The notes under the pieces are model-generated. The model had not been told where the DNA came from. It ran no database searches and saw only the letters and a program-made list of their open reading frames with translations. A DNA stretch of 64,000 nt from Kiloniellaceae bacterium (GTDB lineage: Bacteria; Pseudomonadota; Alphaproteobacteria; Kiloniellales; J153): the NCBI GenBank assembly GCA_021776095.1, contig JAJFGO010000053.1, positions 1 through 64,000 on the forward strand, written 5' to 3'. The translations under genes were made by a program, and so were the position numbers. Below are positions 26,365-35,772 of the stretch, piece by piece (the first letter of the stretch is position 1; each line of letters starts with the position of its first letter).

Positions 26365-27261
26365 ATGGCCGCCACCGCCCGCCCGCGCCGCAGCGTGCTT
26401 TACATGCCCGGAGCCAACACCCGGGCCCTGGAAAAGGGCCGCGGCCTGCCCGCCGATGCGCTGATCCTGGACCTGGAGGACGCCGTCGCCGCCGACGCCA
26501 AGGTCCAGGCGCGCGAGAACATTGTCCAGGCGCTCAGCCAGGGTGGTTACGGCCACCGCGAGATCGTGGTGCGCATCAACCCCCTGAACTCGCCCTGGGG
26601 CTACGCCGATCTGGCCGCCATGAGTAAAACCTCGGCCGACGCGATCCTCCTGCCCAAGGTGGAAAGCAACGACATGGTGCGCCAGGCCGAGACCGTGATG
26701 GTCGCCCAGGGTGCGCCGGATAGCATGACCATCTGGGCCATGATGGAGACCCCGCTGGGCACGCTCCACGCCGAGGAGATCGCGTCCTCGACGCCGCGCC
26801 TGACCTGCTTCGTCATGGGCACCTCGGATCTGGCCAAGGATCTGCACGCCAGCCACACCCGCGACCGGGTTCCCATGGTGACCAGCCTGGGCCTGTGCCT
26901 GCTGGCGGCCCGCGCCTATCGCTTGGCGATCCTGGACGGGGTGCACCTTGACCTGCGCGACGACGAGGGCCTGGCTTACGCCTGCCGGCAGGGCCTTGAG
27001 CTCGGCTTCGACGGCAAGACCCTGATCCACCCGCGCACCATCGAGATCGCCAACGATATCTTCAAGCCGTCTCAGGACGAGGTCGAGTGGTCGCGCAAGA
27101 TCATCACCGCGCACGCCGAGGCGGTCGCCCAGGGCAAGGGCGTCGCGGTGTTCGAAGGCAAGCTGATCGAAAACCTGCATGTCGAGAACGCGCAGCGGAT
27201 CGTGGCCATGGACGAGCAGATCCGCCACAACGACGCGGCCTTGGCCCAAGTGGCCGAGTGA
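26365..27261 (+). CDS. HpcH/HpaI-family lyase, probable L-malyl-CoA/beta-methylmalyl-CoA lyase
   Basis: The 298-residue product belongs to the CitE-like TIM-barrel lyases: SVLYMPGANTRALEKG, ILDLEDAVAADAK, IWAMMETPLG, VMGTSDLAKDL and LIHPRTIEIAN, which include the Mg-binding acidic residues. Mcl1 of the ethylmalonyl-CoA pathway belongs to this family and cleaves beta-methylmalyl-CoA into glyoxylate and propionyl-CoA. The next gene, overlapping by GTGA, resembles mesaconyl-CoA hydratase, which supports that assignment. A malyl-CoA thioesterase or citramalyl-CoA lyase role is possible instead. Confidence 0.85.
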   Translation: MAATARPRRSVLYMPGANTRALEKGRGLPADALILDLEDAVAADAKVQARENIVQALSQGGYGHREIVVRINPLNSPWGYADLAAMSKTSADAILLPKVESNDMVRQAETVMVAQGAPDSMTIWAMMETPLGTLHAEEIASSTPRLTCFVMGTSDLAKDLHASHTRDRVPMVTSLGLCLLAARAYRLAILDGVHLDLRDDEGLAYACRQGLELGFDGKTLIHPRTIEIANDIFKPSQDEVEWSRKIITAHAEAVAQGKGVAVFEGKLIENLHVENAQRIVAMDEQIRHNDAALAQVAE

Positions 27262-28316
27262 CGGCGGTGAAGACGGCGCGGGGCAACTTCTTCGAAGACT
27301 TCAGTGCCGGCCAAGTTCTGCGCCATGCCACGCAGCGCACGGCGACGGCGGGCGATCAGGCGCTCTATACTGCGCTGACCGGCACCCGCTTCGCGGTTCA
27401 GTCCTCCGATACCTTCGCCCGCGCCCTCGGCCTGCCGGGGGCGCCGCTGGACGACGTGCTGGTCTTCAACATGGTCTTCGGCAAGACCGTGCCCGACATT
27501 TCGCTCAACGCGGTCGCCAACCTGGGCTATGCCTCCTGCGTGTTCGGCGCGCCGGTCTATCCCGGGGATACGCTCGGTGCGTCCAGCACGGTAATCGGCC
27601 TCAAGGAAAACTCCAACGGTAAGACCGGCGTGGTCACGGTGCGCTCGACCGGGGTCAATCAGGACGGCGCGAGCGTGCTCGATTACATCCGCTGGGTCAT
27701 GGTCAACAAGCGCGACCCCGCCGCGCCCGCGCCCGATCCGGTCACGCCGGATTTGCCGGACTCGGTACCGGCCGAGGCTCTGACGGTGCCGCCGGGCCTG
27801 GACCTTTCCAATTACGACACAGACCTGGCGGGATCCGCGCATCTCTGGGACGACTACGAAGCGGGCGAATGCATCGATCATGCGGACGGCATGACCCTGG
27901 AAGAGGCCGAGCATCAGATGGCGACGCGCCTCTATCAGAACACCGCGCGGGTCCATTTCGATCTGCACGGGGTCAAGGGCGGCCGCTTCGGCCGGCGCAT
28001 CGTCTATGGCGGCCACATCATCTCGCTGGCCCGCGCGCTCAGCTTCAACGGCCTGGCCAATGCGTTTTATATCGCCGCCATCAACGGTGGCCGGCACACC
28101 GCGCCCAGCTTCGCCGGCGACACGATTTACGCCTGGTCCGAGGTTGTGGAGAAGATCGCCCTGCCCGGGCGCAGCGACCTGGGCGCGCTGCGCTTGCGCA
28201 CCCGCGCCGCCAAGGATCACCCTTGCGCCGATTTCCCGCGACAGGGCGCCGACGGCAAACCGCACCCGGCGGTGGTGCTGGAGCTTGACTACACGGTGCT
28301 GATGCCCCGACGTTAG
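27258..28316 (+). CDS. mch: MaoC-like double hot-dog hydratase, probable mesaconyl-CoA hydratase
   Basis: The 352-residue protein contains two MaoC-like regions. The first starts GNFFEDFSAGQVLRHATQRT, and the second is GRRIVYGGHIISLARALSFNG with IAAINGGRHTAP. Length and order match mesaconyl-CoA hydratase, which interconverts mesaconyl-CoA and beta-methylmalyl-CoA in the ethylmalonyl-CoA pathway for acetate assimilation. The GTG start overlaps the stop of the lyase gene, and the fusion-enzyme gene begins five bases after its stop, so the three form one operon. Confidence 0.85.
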   Translation: MTAVKTARGNFFEDFSAGQVLRHATQRTATAGDQALYTALTGTRFAVQSSDTFARALGLPGAPLDDVLVFNMVFGKTVPDISLNAVANLGYASCVFGAPVYPGDTLGASSTVIGLKENSNGKTGVVTVRSTGVNQDGASVLDYIRWVMVNKRDPAAPAPDPVTPDLPDSVPAEALTVPPGLDLSNYDTDLAGSAHLWDDYEAGECIDHADGMTLEEAEHQMATRLYQNTARVHFDLHGVKGGRFGRRIVYGGHIISLARALSFNGLANAFYIAAINGGRHTAPSFAGDTIYAWSEVVEKIALPGRSDLGALRLRTRAAKDHPCADFPRQGADGKPHPAVVLELDYTVLMPRR

Positions 28317-28321
28317 GCGGC

Positions 28322-31300
28322 ATGAGCCAGACAACAACCAAGACCACCGAGGCGGCCGGCCTCGATACCGCCGCCGCCGAGGCCGTGCTGCACCGCCTTT
28401 ACGGGATCTCGGGAACCGCCGGCGCGCTGGTCGGGGAGCTTGACCGTAACTTCCTGATCTCGCTCGAGGGCGCGCCGCGCTACGTCCTCAAGATTTACCA
28501 CGCCGAGGCCGAGGCGCCGGTGCTGGATTTCCAGAACCGCGCCCTGGATCATGTCTTGTCCCAAGATCCGGACCTGCCGGTGCCGCGGCCCCTGGCCGAC
28601 CTGGAGGGACGGGAACTTTCCAGCACGGGTCTGGCCGATGGCTCGACCCGTTTCGTCCGCCTGCTCGCCTACCTGCCCGGCCGGCTCATGGGCGAAATGC
28701 GGCCCTATTCACTGCGACTCTTGCGCTCCCTCGGCGCCTATCTCGGGCGCCTCGATCGCGCCTTGGCCACCTTCGCGCACCCGGCCATGGACCGGGATTT
28801 CCTCTGGCCCCTGACCAACGCACCCCGGCACTGCGAATTGCTGGTCCATATCGCCGATTCCGAGCAGCGCGCGCTCGCCACCTCGGCGCTGGATCGCTTT
28901 GACGCGGACGTCGCGCCCCGCTTGGCCACCTTGCGCCGCCAGGTCGTGCATCACGACGCCAACGAATGGAATGTGCTGGTCGACCCGCAAGGCGACTGCG
29001 CCGGCGTGTTCGATTTCGGTGATATGGCGGCGCAGCCGCTGGTGGCCGAGGTCGCCGTCGCCTGCGCCTATGGCATGATGGCCCAGGCCGACCCGCTCCG
29101 GGCCATGCGGGCCCTGGTGGCCGGATATCACCAGGTCAATCCGCTGAGCGACGACGAGATCGCGCTGATCCCGACCCTGGCGCGCACCCGCCTGGCCCAG
29201 AGCCTGTGCATGGCGGCCTGGCAGCACAGCCGCGAGCCCGGCAACGATTACCTGCTGGTCAGCCGAAACGACGCTTTCGGTCTGTTGCGCCAGATGGCTG
29301 GATTCAACGAGCGCTTTGTCCACTATGCCTTGCGCGATGCCTGCGGCTTGCCGGCGATGTCTGCGACGCGGCGGGTCCTCAATTGGTTGGCCTCGGGCGC
29401 CGAGCCTGGGCCGGTCTGCCGCTACGATCTGGCCCGTGAGCCGGTCTTGGTCTTCGACTGGGCCGAAGATAGCGACGAGCTTGAAGAGCTCGAGGGGCCG
29501 CCCGACAGGGAAACGCAGAGCGCGCAACTCTTCGCCCGCCTGCGCGCGGCCGGCGCCGTTGCCGGAATCGGTCGTTACCGCGAGCCGCGCACCCTCTATC
29601 GCACCGAGATGTTCGAGACCGCGAACCCCAACGAGCGGCGCACCGTTCACCTGGGCATCGACGTCTTCATCGAAGCGGGCGAAGAAATTCTGGCGCCGCT
29701 CGATGGCCGGGTGCATCTGATCGCCAACAATGAGGGCGAAGGCGACTACGGCCCGGTGGTCATCCTCGAGCACCGAACGCCCGGCGGCGACGCATTCTAT
29801 ACGCTCTATGGTCACCTCGCGCTCGATACGCTGAATCACCGAAAGGCCGGCGAGCCGGTGAAGCGGGGCGAGGTCATCGGCTGGATCGGCACGCCGCCGA
29901 CCAACGGCAACTGGATCCCGCACCTGCATTTTCAGCTCTTCACCGATTTGCTGGATCGCGGCGCCCATATCGAAGGCGTCGTGCGCCGCAGCGAGATCGA
30001 TGTCTGGGAAGGCATCAGCCCGAACCCGAACGTCATACTTGGAATTCGCCAAGACTGCGAGGCGCGCCTGCCGCGCGATAATGACGACTTGCTGGCGCAG
30101 CGCCGCCTTCACCTCGGCCCTTCGCTGTCCGTCTCCTACGCCGCGCCTTTGAAGATCGTGGGCGGCCGGGGGCAGTTCTTGATCGACGAGCGCGGCGAGT
30201 CCTATCTCGACATGGTCAACAACGTGGCCCACGTCGGACACTGTCACCCGCGCGTGGTTGCCGCCGGCCAGGCGCAGATGGCTGCCCTCAACACCAACAC
30301 CCGTTATCTGCACGACAACATTGTGGACTTCGCGCGCGCCCTGACCGCGACCCTGCCGCCACCGCTCAGCGTCTGTTTCTTCGTGAACTCCGGCAGTGAG
30401 GCCAATGATCTCGCCCGCCGCCTGGCCCGCACCCGCACCGGCGCGAGCGACACCCTGGTGGTCGACGTCGCCTATCACGGCAATCTGTCGTCGCTGATCG
30501 ATATCAGCCCCTACAAGTATGACGGACCGGGCGGCAAGGGCCGGCCGCCGGGAACCTGGGTCTGCGAAATGCCGGATGGTTTTCGCGGCCGACTCAAGTA
30601 CGGCGAAGCGGAACTCGGCCGCCGCTATGCCGAGTCCGTCGGCGCGCAGCTTGAGGCCTTGTCGGCCGAGGGCCGCCGGCCGGCCGCCTTCTTTTGCGAA
30701 TCGATTCTATCGTGCGGTGGCCAGATCGTGCTGCCCGATGGCTATCTGGAGTCCGCCTACACCCAGGTGCGCGCCGCCGGCGGGGTTTGTGTCGCGGACG
30801 AGGTGCAGGTCGGGTTCGGCCGGGTCGGCAGCCACATGTGGGCCTTCGAGACACAGGGCGTGGTGCCCGATATCGTCACCCTGGGTAAACCGATCGGCAA
30901 CGGCCATCCCCTGGCGGCGGTGGTGACCACGCCCGCCATCGCCCAGGCCTTCGCGTCCGGCATGGAGTATTTCAACACCTTCGGCGGCAATCCGGTTTCC
31001 TGTGCCATCGGCCTCGAGGTGCTGGAGGTGCTGCGCGACGAGCGGCTGCAGGCGAACGCGCTCAGGGTCGGGGACCGCATGCTGCACGGCCTGCGCGGCT
31101 TACAGGCGCGCTATCCCCTGATCGGCGACGTGCGCGGGCTTGGCCTGTTCCTGGGTTTCGAGTTGGTGCGCGATGGCGCGACACTGGAGCCCGCCGCCGC
31201 CGAGGCGAAGCAACTCGTGGAGGCCATGAAGGCGCGGCGCATCCTGCTGTCGATCGACGGGCCGCTTTACAATGTTATCAAAATCAAGCCGCCGCTGGTC

Positions 31301-31366
31301 TTCAACCAAGACGATTGCGACCGATTCCTAAACGCACTCGACGAGGTCTTAACCGAGATCGGATAG
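28322..31366 (+). CDS. Three-domain fusion: APH-type kinase, M23/LytM-like domain, class III PLP phospholyase/aminotransferase
   Basis: The 1014-residue protein joins three complete domains. Residues about 20-370 are an aminoglycoside-phosphotransferase-type kinase with the catalytic HHDANEWN (His210) and metal DFGD (231-234). Residues about 430-560 are an M23/LytM-like domain with all metal ligands present: HLGID (His443, Asp447), His498 in YGHL, and HLH (His534, His536). Residues about 580-1014 are a class III aminotransferase fold with PLP Lys856 in TLGKPIGNG. The outer domains resemble hydroxylysine kinase and 5-phosphohydroxylysine or ethanolamine-phosphate phospho-lyase, which act in sequence. 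A kinase that phosphorylates an amino alcohol followed by a phospholyase that eliminates phosphate is therefore likely. The role of the peptidase-like domain is unclear. No signal peptide is seen. Confidence 0.85.
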   Translation: MSQTTTKTTEAAGLDTAAAEAVLHRLYGISGTAGALVGELDRNFLISLEGAPRYVLKIYHAEAEAPVLDFQNRALDHVLSQDPDLPVPRPLADLEGRELSSTGLADGSTRFVRLLAYLPGRLMGEMRPYSLRLLRSLGAYLGRLDRALATFAHPAMDRDFLWPLTNAPRHCELLVHIADSEQRALATSALDRFDADVAPRLATLRRQVVHHDANEWNVLVDPQGDCAGVFDFGDMAAQPLVAEVAVACAYGMMAQADPLRAMRALVAGYHQVNPLSDDEIALIPTLARTRLAQSLCMAAWQHSREPGNDYLLVSRNDAFGLLRQMAGFNERFVHYALRDACGLPAMSATRRVLNWLASGAEPGPVCRYDLAREPVLVFDWAEDSDELEELEGPPDRETQSAQLFARLRAAGAVAGIGRYREPRTLYRTEMFETANPNERRTVHLGIDVFIEAGEEILAPLDGRVHLIANNEGEGDYGPVVILEHRTPGGDAFYTLYGHLALDTLNHRKAGEPVKRGEVIGWIGTPPTNGNWIPHLHFQLFTDLLDRGAHIEGVVRRSEIDVWEGISPNPNVILGIRQDCEARLPRDNDDLLAQRRLHLGPSLSVSYAAPLKIVGGRGQFLIDERGESYLDMVNNVAHVGHCHPRVVAAGQAQMAALNTNTRYLHDNIVDFARALTATLPPPLSVCFFVNSGSEANDLARRLARTRTGASDTLVVDVAYHGNLSSLIDISPYKYDGPGGKGRPPGTWVCEMPDGFRGRLKYGEAELGRRYAESVGAQLEALSAEGRRPAAFFCESILSCGGQIVLPDGYLESAYTQVRAAGGVCVADEVQVGFGRVGSHMWAFETQGVVPDIVTLGKPIGNGHPLAAVVTTPAIAQAFASGMEYFNTFGGNPVSCAIGLEVLEVLRDERLQANALRVGDRMLHGLRGLQARYPLIGDVRGLGLFLGFELVRDGATLEPAAAEAKQLVEAMKARRILLSIDGPLYNVIKIKPPLVFNQDDCDRFLNALDEVLTEIG

Positions 31367-31423
31367 GCCACGGCGTGATCCCGGCCGCGGCACGCCGTTT
31401 CGCGAAGGTTTCGGGGCGTGGCG

Positions 31424-31452
31424 TTGACTTATGCTGCATTGCGAAGTACATC
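31424..31452 (+). promoter_or_regulatory. Possible promoter of the sdh operon
   Basis: TTGACT at 31424-31429, 17 bases, then TACATC at 31447-31452; the -10 match is weak. Confidence 0.35.
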
Positions 31453-31533
31453 AGGGCGTTGCGGTGGGGACCCATGCGAATCCCTTGGGTTCGTTCGCTT
31501 TCCCGCTTTTCGCCGCCGCGGTGGAGCTACCTC

Positions 31534-31929
31534 ATGAGCGTCCAAAACCGGCCACTGTCGCCTCATCTGCAAGTTTACCGGCCGCAGATGACTTCGGTCC
31601 TCTCGATCGTCCACCGCTTGACCGGTGTGGCCCTGACGGCCGGGTCTTTGTTGTTCGTGTATTGGTTGGTCGCCGCCGCCACTGGGGCCGAGGCCTATGA
31701 AACCGCGCGCGACCTGATCGGCTCTTGGTTCGGCCGCCTGTTGTTGTTCGGCTGGACGGTGGCGCTGTTCTATCATCTTTGCAACGGCATCCGGCACCTG
31801 TTTTGGGATGCCGGCCTCGGATACGAACTGTCCACCGCCCAGCGCAGCGGCCTGGTCGTGCTGGCCGGCACGGTGGTTCTGACCTTGGTGGCCTGGATCG
31901 CCGGATACGCCGCCATGGGGGCGCTGTAA
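31534..31929 (+). CDS. sdhC: Succinate dehydrogenase cytochrome b556 subunit
   Basis: SdhC anchors succinate dehydrogenase and carries part of the heme b and quinone sites. The 131-residue product has the family start RPLSPHLQVYRPQMTSVLSIVHRLTGVAL, with the conserved Ser and His, three membrane helices, and the heme-ligand region FYHLCNGIRHLFWD. ATG 31534 has GGAG eight bases upstream and matches family length; upstream in-frame starts are rejected. Confidence 0.95.
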   Translation: MSVQNRPLSPHLQVYRPQMTSVLSIVHRLTGVALTAGSLLFVYWLVAAATGAEAYETARDLIGSWFGRLLLFGWTVALFYHLCNGIRHLFWDAGLGYELSTAQRSGLVVLAGTVVLTLVAWIAGYAAMGAL

Positions 31930-32310
31930 ATGTCGCTACGCAGCCCACTTGGCCGGGCCAAGGGCCTGGGTTCGGCGCACGAAGGGACCGGCCATTGGTG
32001 GATCCAGCGCCTAACCTCGATCGCGCTGGTGCCGCTTACGCTCTGGTTCGTCGCCTCCGTCGTCGCCATGGCCGGCGCGGACTATTTCGCCATCCAGGAA
32101 TGGTTGAGCTCGCCGGTCGTTGCCGGCATTTTGATCCTGTTTCTGGTCGCGGGCTTCTATCACGGCGCGCTGGGCATGCAGGTGGTGATCGAGGACTACG
32201 TGCATCATGAGGGCGCCAAGATTGCGGGCCTCATGATCGTCAATGGATTGTCCCTGGTCTTGGGATTGGCCGGCGTCTTGGCCATCCTAAGCGTGCTCTT
32301 CAAGGCTTAA
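31930..32310 (+). CDS. sdhD: Succinate dehydrogenase hydrophobic membrane anchor
   Basis: The second membrane anchor of complex II, 126 residues with three helices. It shows GTGHWWIQRLTSIALVPLTLWF and the heme-side motif FYHGALGMQVVIEDYVH. The start directly follows the sdhC stop, and sdhA starts 27 bases later. Confidence 0.94.
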   Translation: MSLRSPLGRAKGLGSAHEGTGHWWIQRLTSIALVPLTLWFVASVVAMAGADYFAIQEWLSSPVVAGILILFLVAGFYHGALGMQVVIEDYVHHEGAKIAGLMIVNGLSLVLGLAGVLAILSVLFKA

Positions 32311-32337
32311 GCTTCGCGCAAGGAGCAAGACTGGCAG

Positions 32338-34122
32338 ATGACCAAGTCCTACGAGATTGTCGATCACACTCACGATGTCGTTGTCGTCGGCGCCGGCGGC
32401 GCGGGCCTGCGCGCGACCCTCGGCCTGGCCGAAGCCGGGCTGAAAACCGCCTGTATCTCCAAGGTCTTTCCGACCCGCAGCCACACGGTCGCCGCCCAGG
32501 GCGGCATTTCCGCCTCGCTCGGCAACATGGGCGAGGACGATTGGCGCTGGCACGCCTACGACACGGTCAAGGGCTCCGACTGGTTGGGCGATCAGGACGC
32601 GATCGAGTACATGACCAAGGAGGCGCCGGCCGCCGTGGTCGAGTTGGAGCACTATGGCGTGCCCTTCAGCCGGACCGAGACGGGCAAGATCTATCAGCGC
32701 CCCTTCGGCGGCATGACCACGAAATTCGGCGAAGGCATCGCGCAGCGCACCTGTGCCGCCGCCGACCGCACAGGCCATGCCATCCTGCACACGCTCTATC
32801 AGCAAAGCCTGCGCAACAACGCCGAGTTCTTTATCGAGTATTTTGCCATCGATTTGATGATGGAGGACGGCGCCTGCCGCGGCGTGGTCGCTTGGAACCT
32901 GGACGACGGCACGATCCACCGCTTCCGGGCCAAGATGGTGATCCTGGCGACTGGCGGCTATGGTCGGGCCTATTTCTCCTGCACCGGGGCGCATACCTGC
33001 ACCGGCGACGGCGCCGGCATGGCCTTGCGCGCCGGCCTGCCCCTGCAGGACATGGAATTCGTGCAATTCCACCCGACCGGAATCTACGGCGCTGGCTGCC
33101 TGATCACCGAAGGGGTGCGCGGCGAGGGCGGCTACTTGACCAATTCCGAAGGCGAACGCTTCATGGAGCGCTATGCGCCCAGCGCCAAGGACCTGGCCAG
33201 CCGCGATGTGGTCAGCCGCTCCATGACCGTCGAGATCCGCGAGGGACGCGGCGTCGGCGCGGGTAAGGACCACATCCATTTGCACATCGAGCATCTGGAC
33301 CCGAATCTGGTTCACGAACGCCTGCCCGGCATTTCGGAATCGGCGCGCATCTTCGCCGGGGTCGACGTGACCAAGGAGCCGATCCCGGTCCTGCCTACCT
33401 GTCACTACAACATGGGCGGCGTGCCGTCGCTTTATAGCGGCGAGGCGGTCACCATGAACGGCAAGGGCGAGGAGGTCGTGTCCGGCCTCATGGCGGCCGG
33501 CGAGGCGGCCTGCGTCTCGGTTCACGGCGCTAATCGCCTGGGCTCCAACTCGCTGCTCGACCTGGTGGTCTTCGGCCGCGCCGCGGCCATACGCTGCGCC
33601 GAGATCATCAAGCCGGGCGAGACCCATTCGCCCCTGCCGCGCGACGCCGACGAACTGGCCCTCAGCCGCCTGGACGCCATGCGCCACGCCAACGGCGGCA
33701 CGCCGACCGCCATGTTGCGCGACGAGATGCAGCGCGCCATGCAAGATCACGCGGCGGTGTTCCGCACCGGCGAATCCCTGGACGAGGGGGTCGGGAAACT
33801 GCAGGGGGCCTGGCAGAAGCGCGGCGACATCGCGGTCAGCGACCGTTCGATGATCTGGAATTCGGATTTGGTCGAGACTTTGGAACTCGACAACCTGATG
33901 TACCAATCGCTCACCACCATGACCTCGGCGGCGAACCGCGAGGAAAGCCGGGGCGCGCACGCCCGCGAGGACTTTCCGGACCGCGACGACGAAAAGTGGA
34001 TGAAGCACACGCTGTCCTGGTGCGACGAGTCCGGCAAGGTCGAGTTCGCCTACCGCGACGTCCACCTGCAGCCCATGACCAACGAGGTTCAGTCTTTCCC
34101 GCCCAAGGCGCGGGTGTATTGA
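32338..34122 (+). CDS. sdhA: Succinate dehydrogenase flavoprotein subunit
   Basis: SdhA oxidises succinate to fumarate. The 594-residue protein has the FAD dinucleotide fold [14 protein letters not shown], the covalent-flavin histidine (His49) in [36 protein letters not shown], the catalytic Arg region, HYNMGGVPS, and [20 protein letters not shown]. Length is normal. It is followed by a gap of 107 bases containing a long hairpin repeat before sdhB. Confidence 0.97.
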   Translation: MTKSYEIVDHTHDVVVVGAGGAGLRATLGLAEAGLKTACISKVFPTRSHTVAAQGGISASLGNMGEDDWRWHAYDTVKGSDWLGDQDAIEYMTKEAPAAVVELEHYGVPFSRTETGKIYQRPFGGMTTKFGEGIAQRTCAAADRTGHAILHTLYQQSLRNNAEFFIEYFAIDLMMEDGACRGVVAWNLDDGTIHRFRAKMVILATGGYGRAYFSCTGAHTCTGDGAGMALRAGLPLQDMEFVQFHPTGIYGAGCLITEGVRGEGGYLTNSEGERFMERYAPSAKDLASRDVVSRSMTVEIREGRGVGAGKDHIHLHIEHLDPNLVHERLPGISESARIFAGVDVTKEPIPVLPTCHYNMGGVPSLYSGEAVTMNGKGEEVVSGLMAAGEAACVSVHGANRLGSNSLLDLVVFGRAAAIRCAEIIKPGETHSPLPRDADELALSRLDAMRHANGGTPTAMLRDEMQRAMQDHAAVFRTGESLDEGVGKLQGAWQKRGDIAVSDRSMIWNSDLVETLELDNLMYQSLTTMTSAANREESRGAHAREDFPDRDDEKWMKHTLSWCDESGKVEFAYRDVHLQPMTNEVQSFPPKARVY

Positions 34123-34145
34123 GGTTTGGCCGCCGGCCCTCGTGT

Positions 34146-34188
34146 TTCGACAGGCTCAACATGAGGACCTCATCCTGAGCCTGTCGAA
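34146..34188. repeat. Inverted repeat of the 'TTCGACAGGCTCA' family between sdhA and sdhB
   Basis: A 21-base arm (34146-34166) is mirrored at 34168-34188 with two mismatches, so the transcript can fold into a strong hairpin within the sdh operon. Confidence 0.75.
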
Positions 34189-34229
34189 GGATAAGGCCCC
34201 GGTTCGGGCGATAGGATAGAGCGAGAGTT

Positions 34230-35009
34230 ATGGTCGAATTCAATCTTCCGAAGAACTCGCGGGTCACCGGCGGCAAAACCCATGCCGCGCCGGCCGGCGC
34301 CAAGAACCTGCGCAACTTTAAGGTCTACCGCTGGAATCCGGACGACGGGCAGAACCCCAGCGTCGATACCTATCAGGTCGACCTGGATACCTGCGGCCCC
34401 ATGGTTCTGGACGCGCTGACCAAGATCAAGAACGAGGTCGACCCGACCCTAACCTTCCGCCGGTCTTGCCGCGAAGGCGTGTGCGGCTCCTGCGCCCTGA
34501 ACATCGACGGCACCAATACCCTGGCCTGCACCAAGTTCATCAGCGAGGTCAGCGGCGACGTGAAGGTCTATCCCCTGCCGCACATGCCGGTGGTCAAGGA
34601 TCTGGTGCCTGATTTGACCCAGGCCTATGCGCAGTACACCTCGATCGAGCCCTGGCTTAAGGCGACCACCCCGGCGCCCGAGCGCGAGCGCCTGCAAACT
34701 CCCGAGGAACGCGCCAAGCTCGACGGCCTGTGGGAATGTATCCTGTGCTTTTCCTGCACCACCTCGTGCCCCAGCTATTGGTGGAACAGCGACCGCTACC
34801 TGGGGCCTGCTGTCCTCTTGCAGGCCTATCGCTGGATCGCCGACAGCCGCGACGAGGCGACCGGCGAGCGCCTGGACGACCTGGAAGATCCCTTCCGGTT
34901 GTATCGCTGCCATACCATCATGAATTGCACCAAGACTTGCCCCAAGAGCCTGAACCCGGCCAAAGCAATCGGCGAGATCAAAAAACTCATGGTCGCGCGC
35001 ACGGTGTGA
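34230..35009 (+). CDS. sdhB: Succinate dehydrogenase iron-sulfur subunit
   Basis: SdhB passes electrons from SdhA to quinone. The 259-residue protein has the 2Fe-2S ligands in [16 protein letters not shown], the 4Fe-4S ligands in [12 protein letters not shown] and the 3Fe-4S ligands in [17 protein letters not shown]. Residues 1-25 form a short extra N-terminus typical of alphaproteobacteria. Confidence 0.97.
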   Translation: MVEFNLPKNSRVTGGKTHAAPAGAKNLRNFKVYRWNPDDGQNPSVDTYQVDLDTCGPMVLDALTKIKNEVDPTLTFRRSCREGVCGSCALNIDGTNTLACTKFISEVSGDVKVYPLPHMPVVKDLVPDLTQAYAQYTSIEPWLKATTPAPERERLQTPEERAKLDGLWECILCFSCTTSCPSYWWNSDRYLGPAVLLQAYRWIADSRDEATGERLDDLEDPFRLYRCHTIMNCTKTCPKSLNPAKAIGEIKKLMVARTV

Positions 35010-35117
35010 ATCGGCGCTGGGCGTGCCGCCGCCCGGCTCCGCTCGAACGGCCTTTCCCCTGCCGGTTTCCCCTGCTTTCATGGCCGCGCGACGGTTTCAC
35101 GCCGATAGGGGGCCGCC

Positions 35118-35762
35118 ATGTACGTACCCGATCTCTTTAAGCTCGAAGACCCGCGGCGCATCGCCGAGGTGCTGGAACACTTTAACTTCGCGCTTCTCGT
35201 CACGGCGGTGGAAGGTGGCGCGCCGGTGGCGACGCACCTGCCCTTCATGTTCGATGCTGCGCGCGGGCCCAAGGGCACCTTGGTCGCGCACATGGCGCGG
35301 GCCAATCCGCACTGGCGCGACTTCGCGGCCCTGACGGCGGCGGGCGGCGCGGCGCTGGTCGCCTTTTCCGGGCCGCACCGCTATATCTCGCCGTCCTGGT
35401 ACGGTCCGGGCGACGCGGTGCCGACCTGGAATTATGTCGCCGTCCATGCCTATGGCGCGCCGCGCCTGATCGAAGACCCGGACGCGGTACGGGTCATGCT
35501 CGACCGGCTGGTCGCCGTTCACGAGGCCGGCGCGCCTAAGTCCTGGTCGCTGGCCGGTCAGGACGAGGGCTTCCTGGCCCGCATGCAGCGCGGGATCGTC
35601 GCCTTCGAGATCCCCATCGACCGCCTGGAGGCCAAAGCCAAGCTGAGCCAAAACAAGGAACCCCCTGTGCGCCAACGGATTTCGGCGGCTCTGCGCGGCG
35701 GTGGTGATGGCGAGGCGGCGGCCCTGGCGGCCTGGATGGATTCTTTGGCGCATCCCGGTTAG
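35118..35762 (+). CDS. PaiB-type FMN-binding negative transcriptional regulator
   Basis: The 214-residue protein has the split-barrel flavin-binding pattern of the PaiB family: THLPFMFD, VAHMARANPHWRDF, PHRYISPSWYG and VPTWNYVAVHAYG. PaiB of Bacillus represses sporulation and protease genes; alphaproteobacterial members are of unknown role and may be flavin reductases or oxidases. The glycerophosphodiester phosphodiesterase gene starts 10 bases after its stop. Confidence 0.88.
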   Translation: MYVPDLFKLEDPRRIAEVLEHFNFALLVTAVEGGAPVATHLPFMFDAARGPKGTLVAHMARANPHWRDFAALTAAGGAALVAFSGPHRYISPSWYGPGDAVPTWNYVAVHAYGAPRLIEDPDAVRVMLDRLVAVHEAGAPKSWSLAGQDEGFLARMQRGIVAFEIPIDRLEAKAKLSQNKEPPVRQRISAALRGGGDGEAAALAAWMDSLAHPG

Positions 35763-35772
35763 ACTTGCGCCC

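Noticed and set aside
25420-27249. 609-codon minus-strand frame over pdxY and the lyase
   Set aside because: Runs through two identified genes in the wrong frame; low-complexity composition.
28709-30478. 589-codon minus-strand frame opposite the fusion enzyme
   Set aside because: Antisense shadow of a protein with intact catalytic motifs.
32287-34065. 592-codon minus-strand frame opposite sdhA
   Set aside because: Antisense shadow of an unmistakable sdhA.
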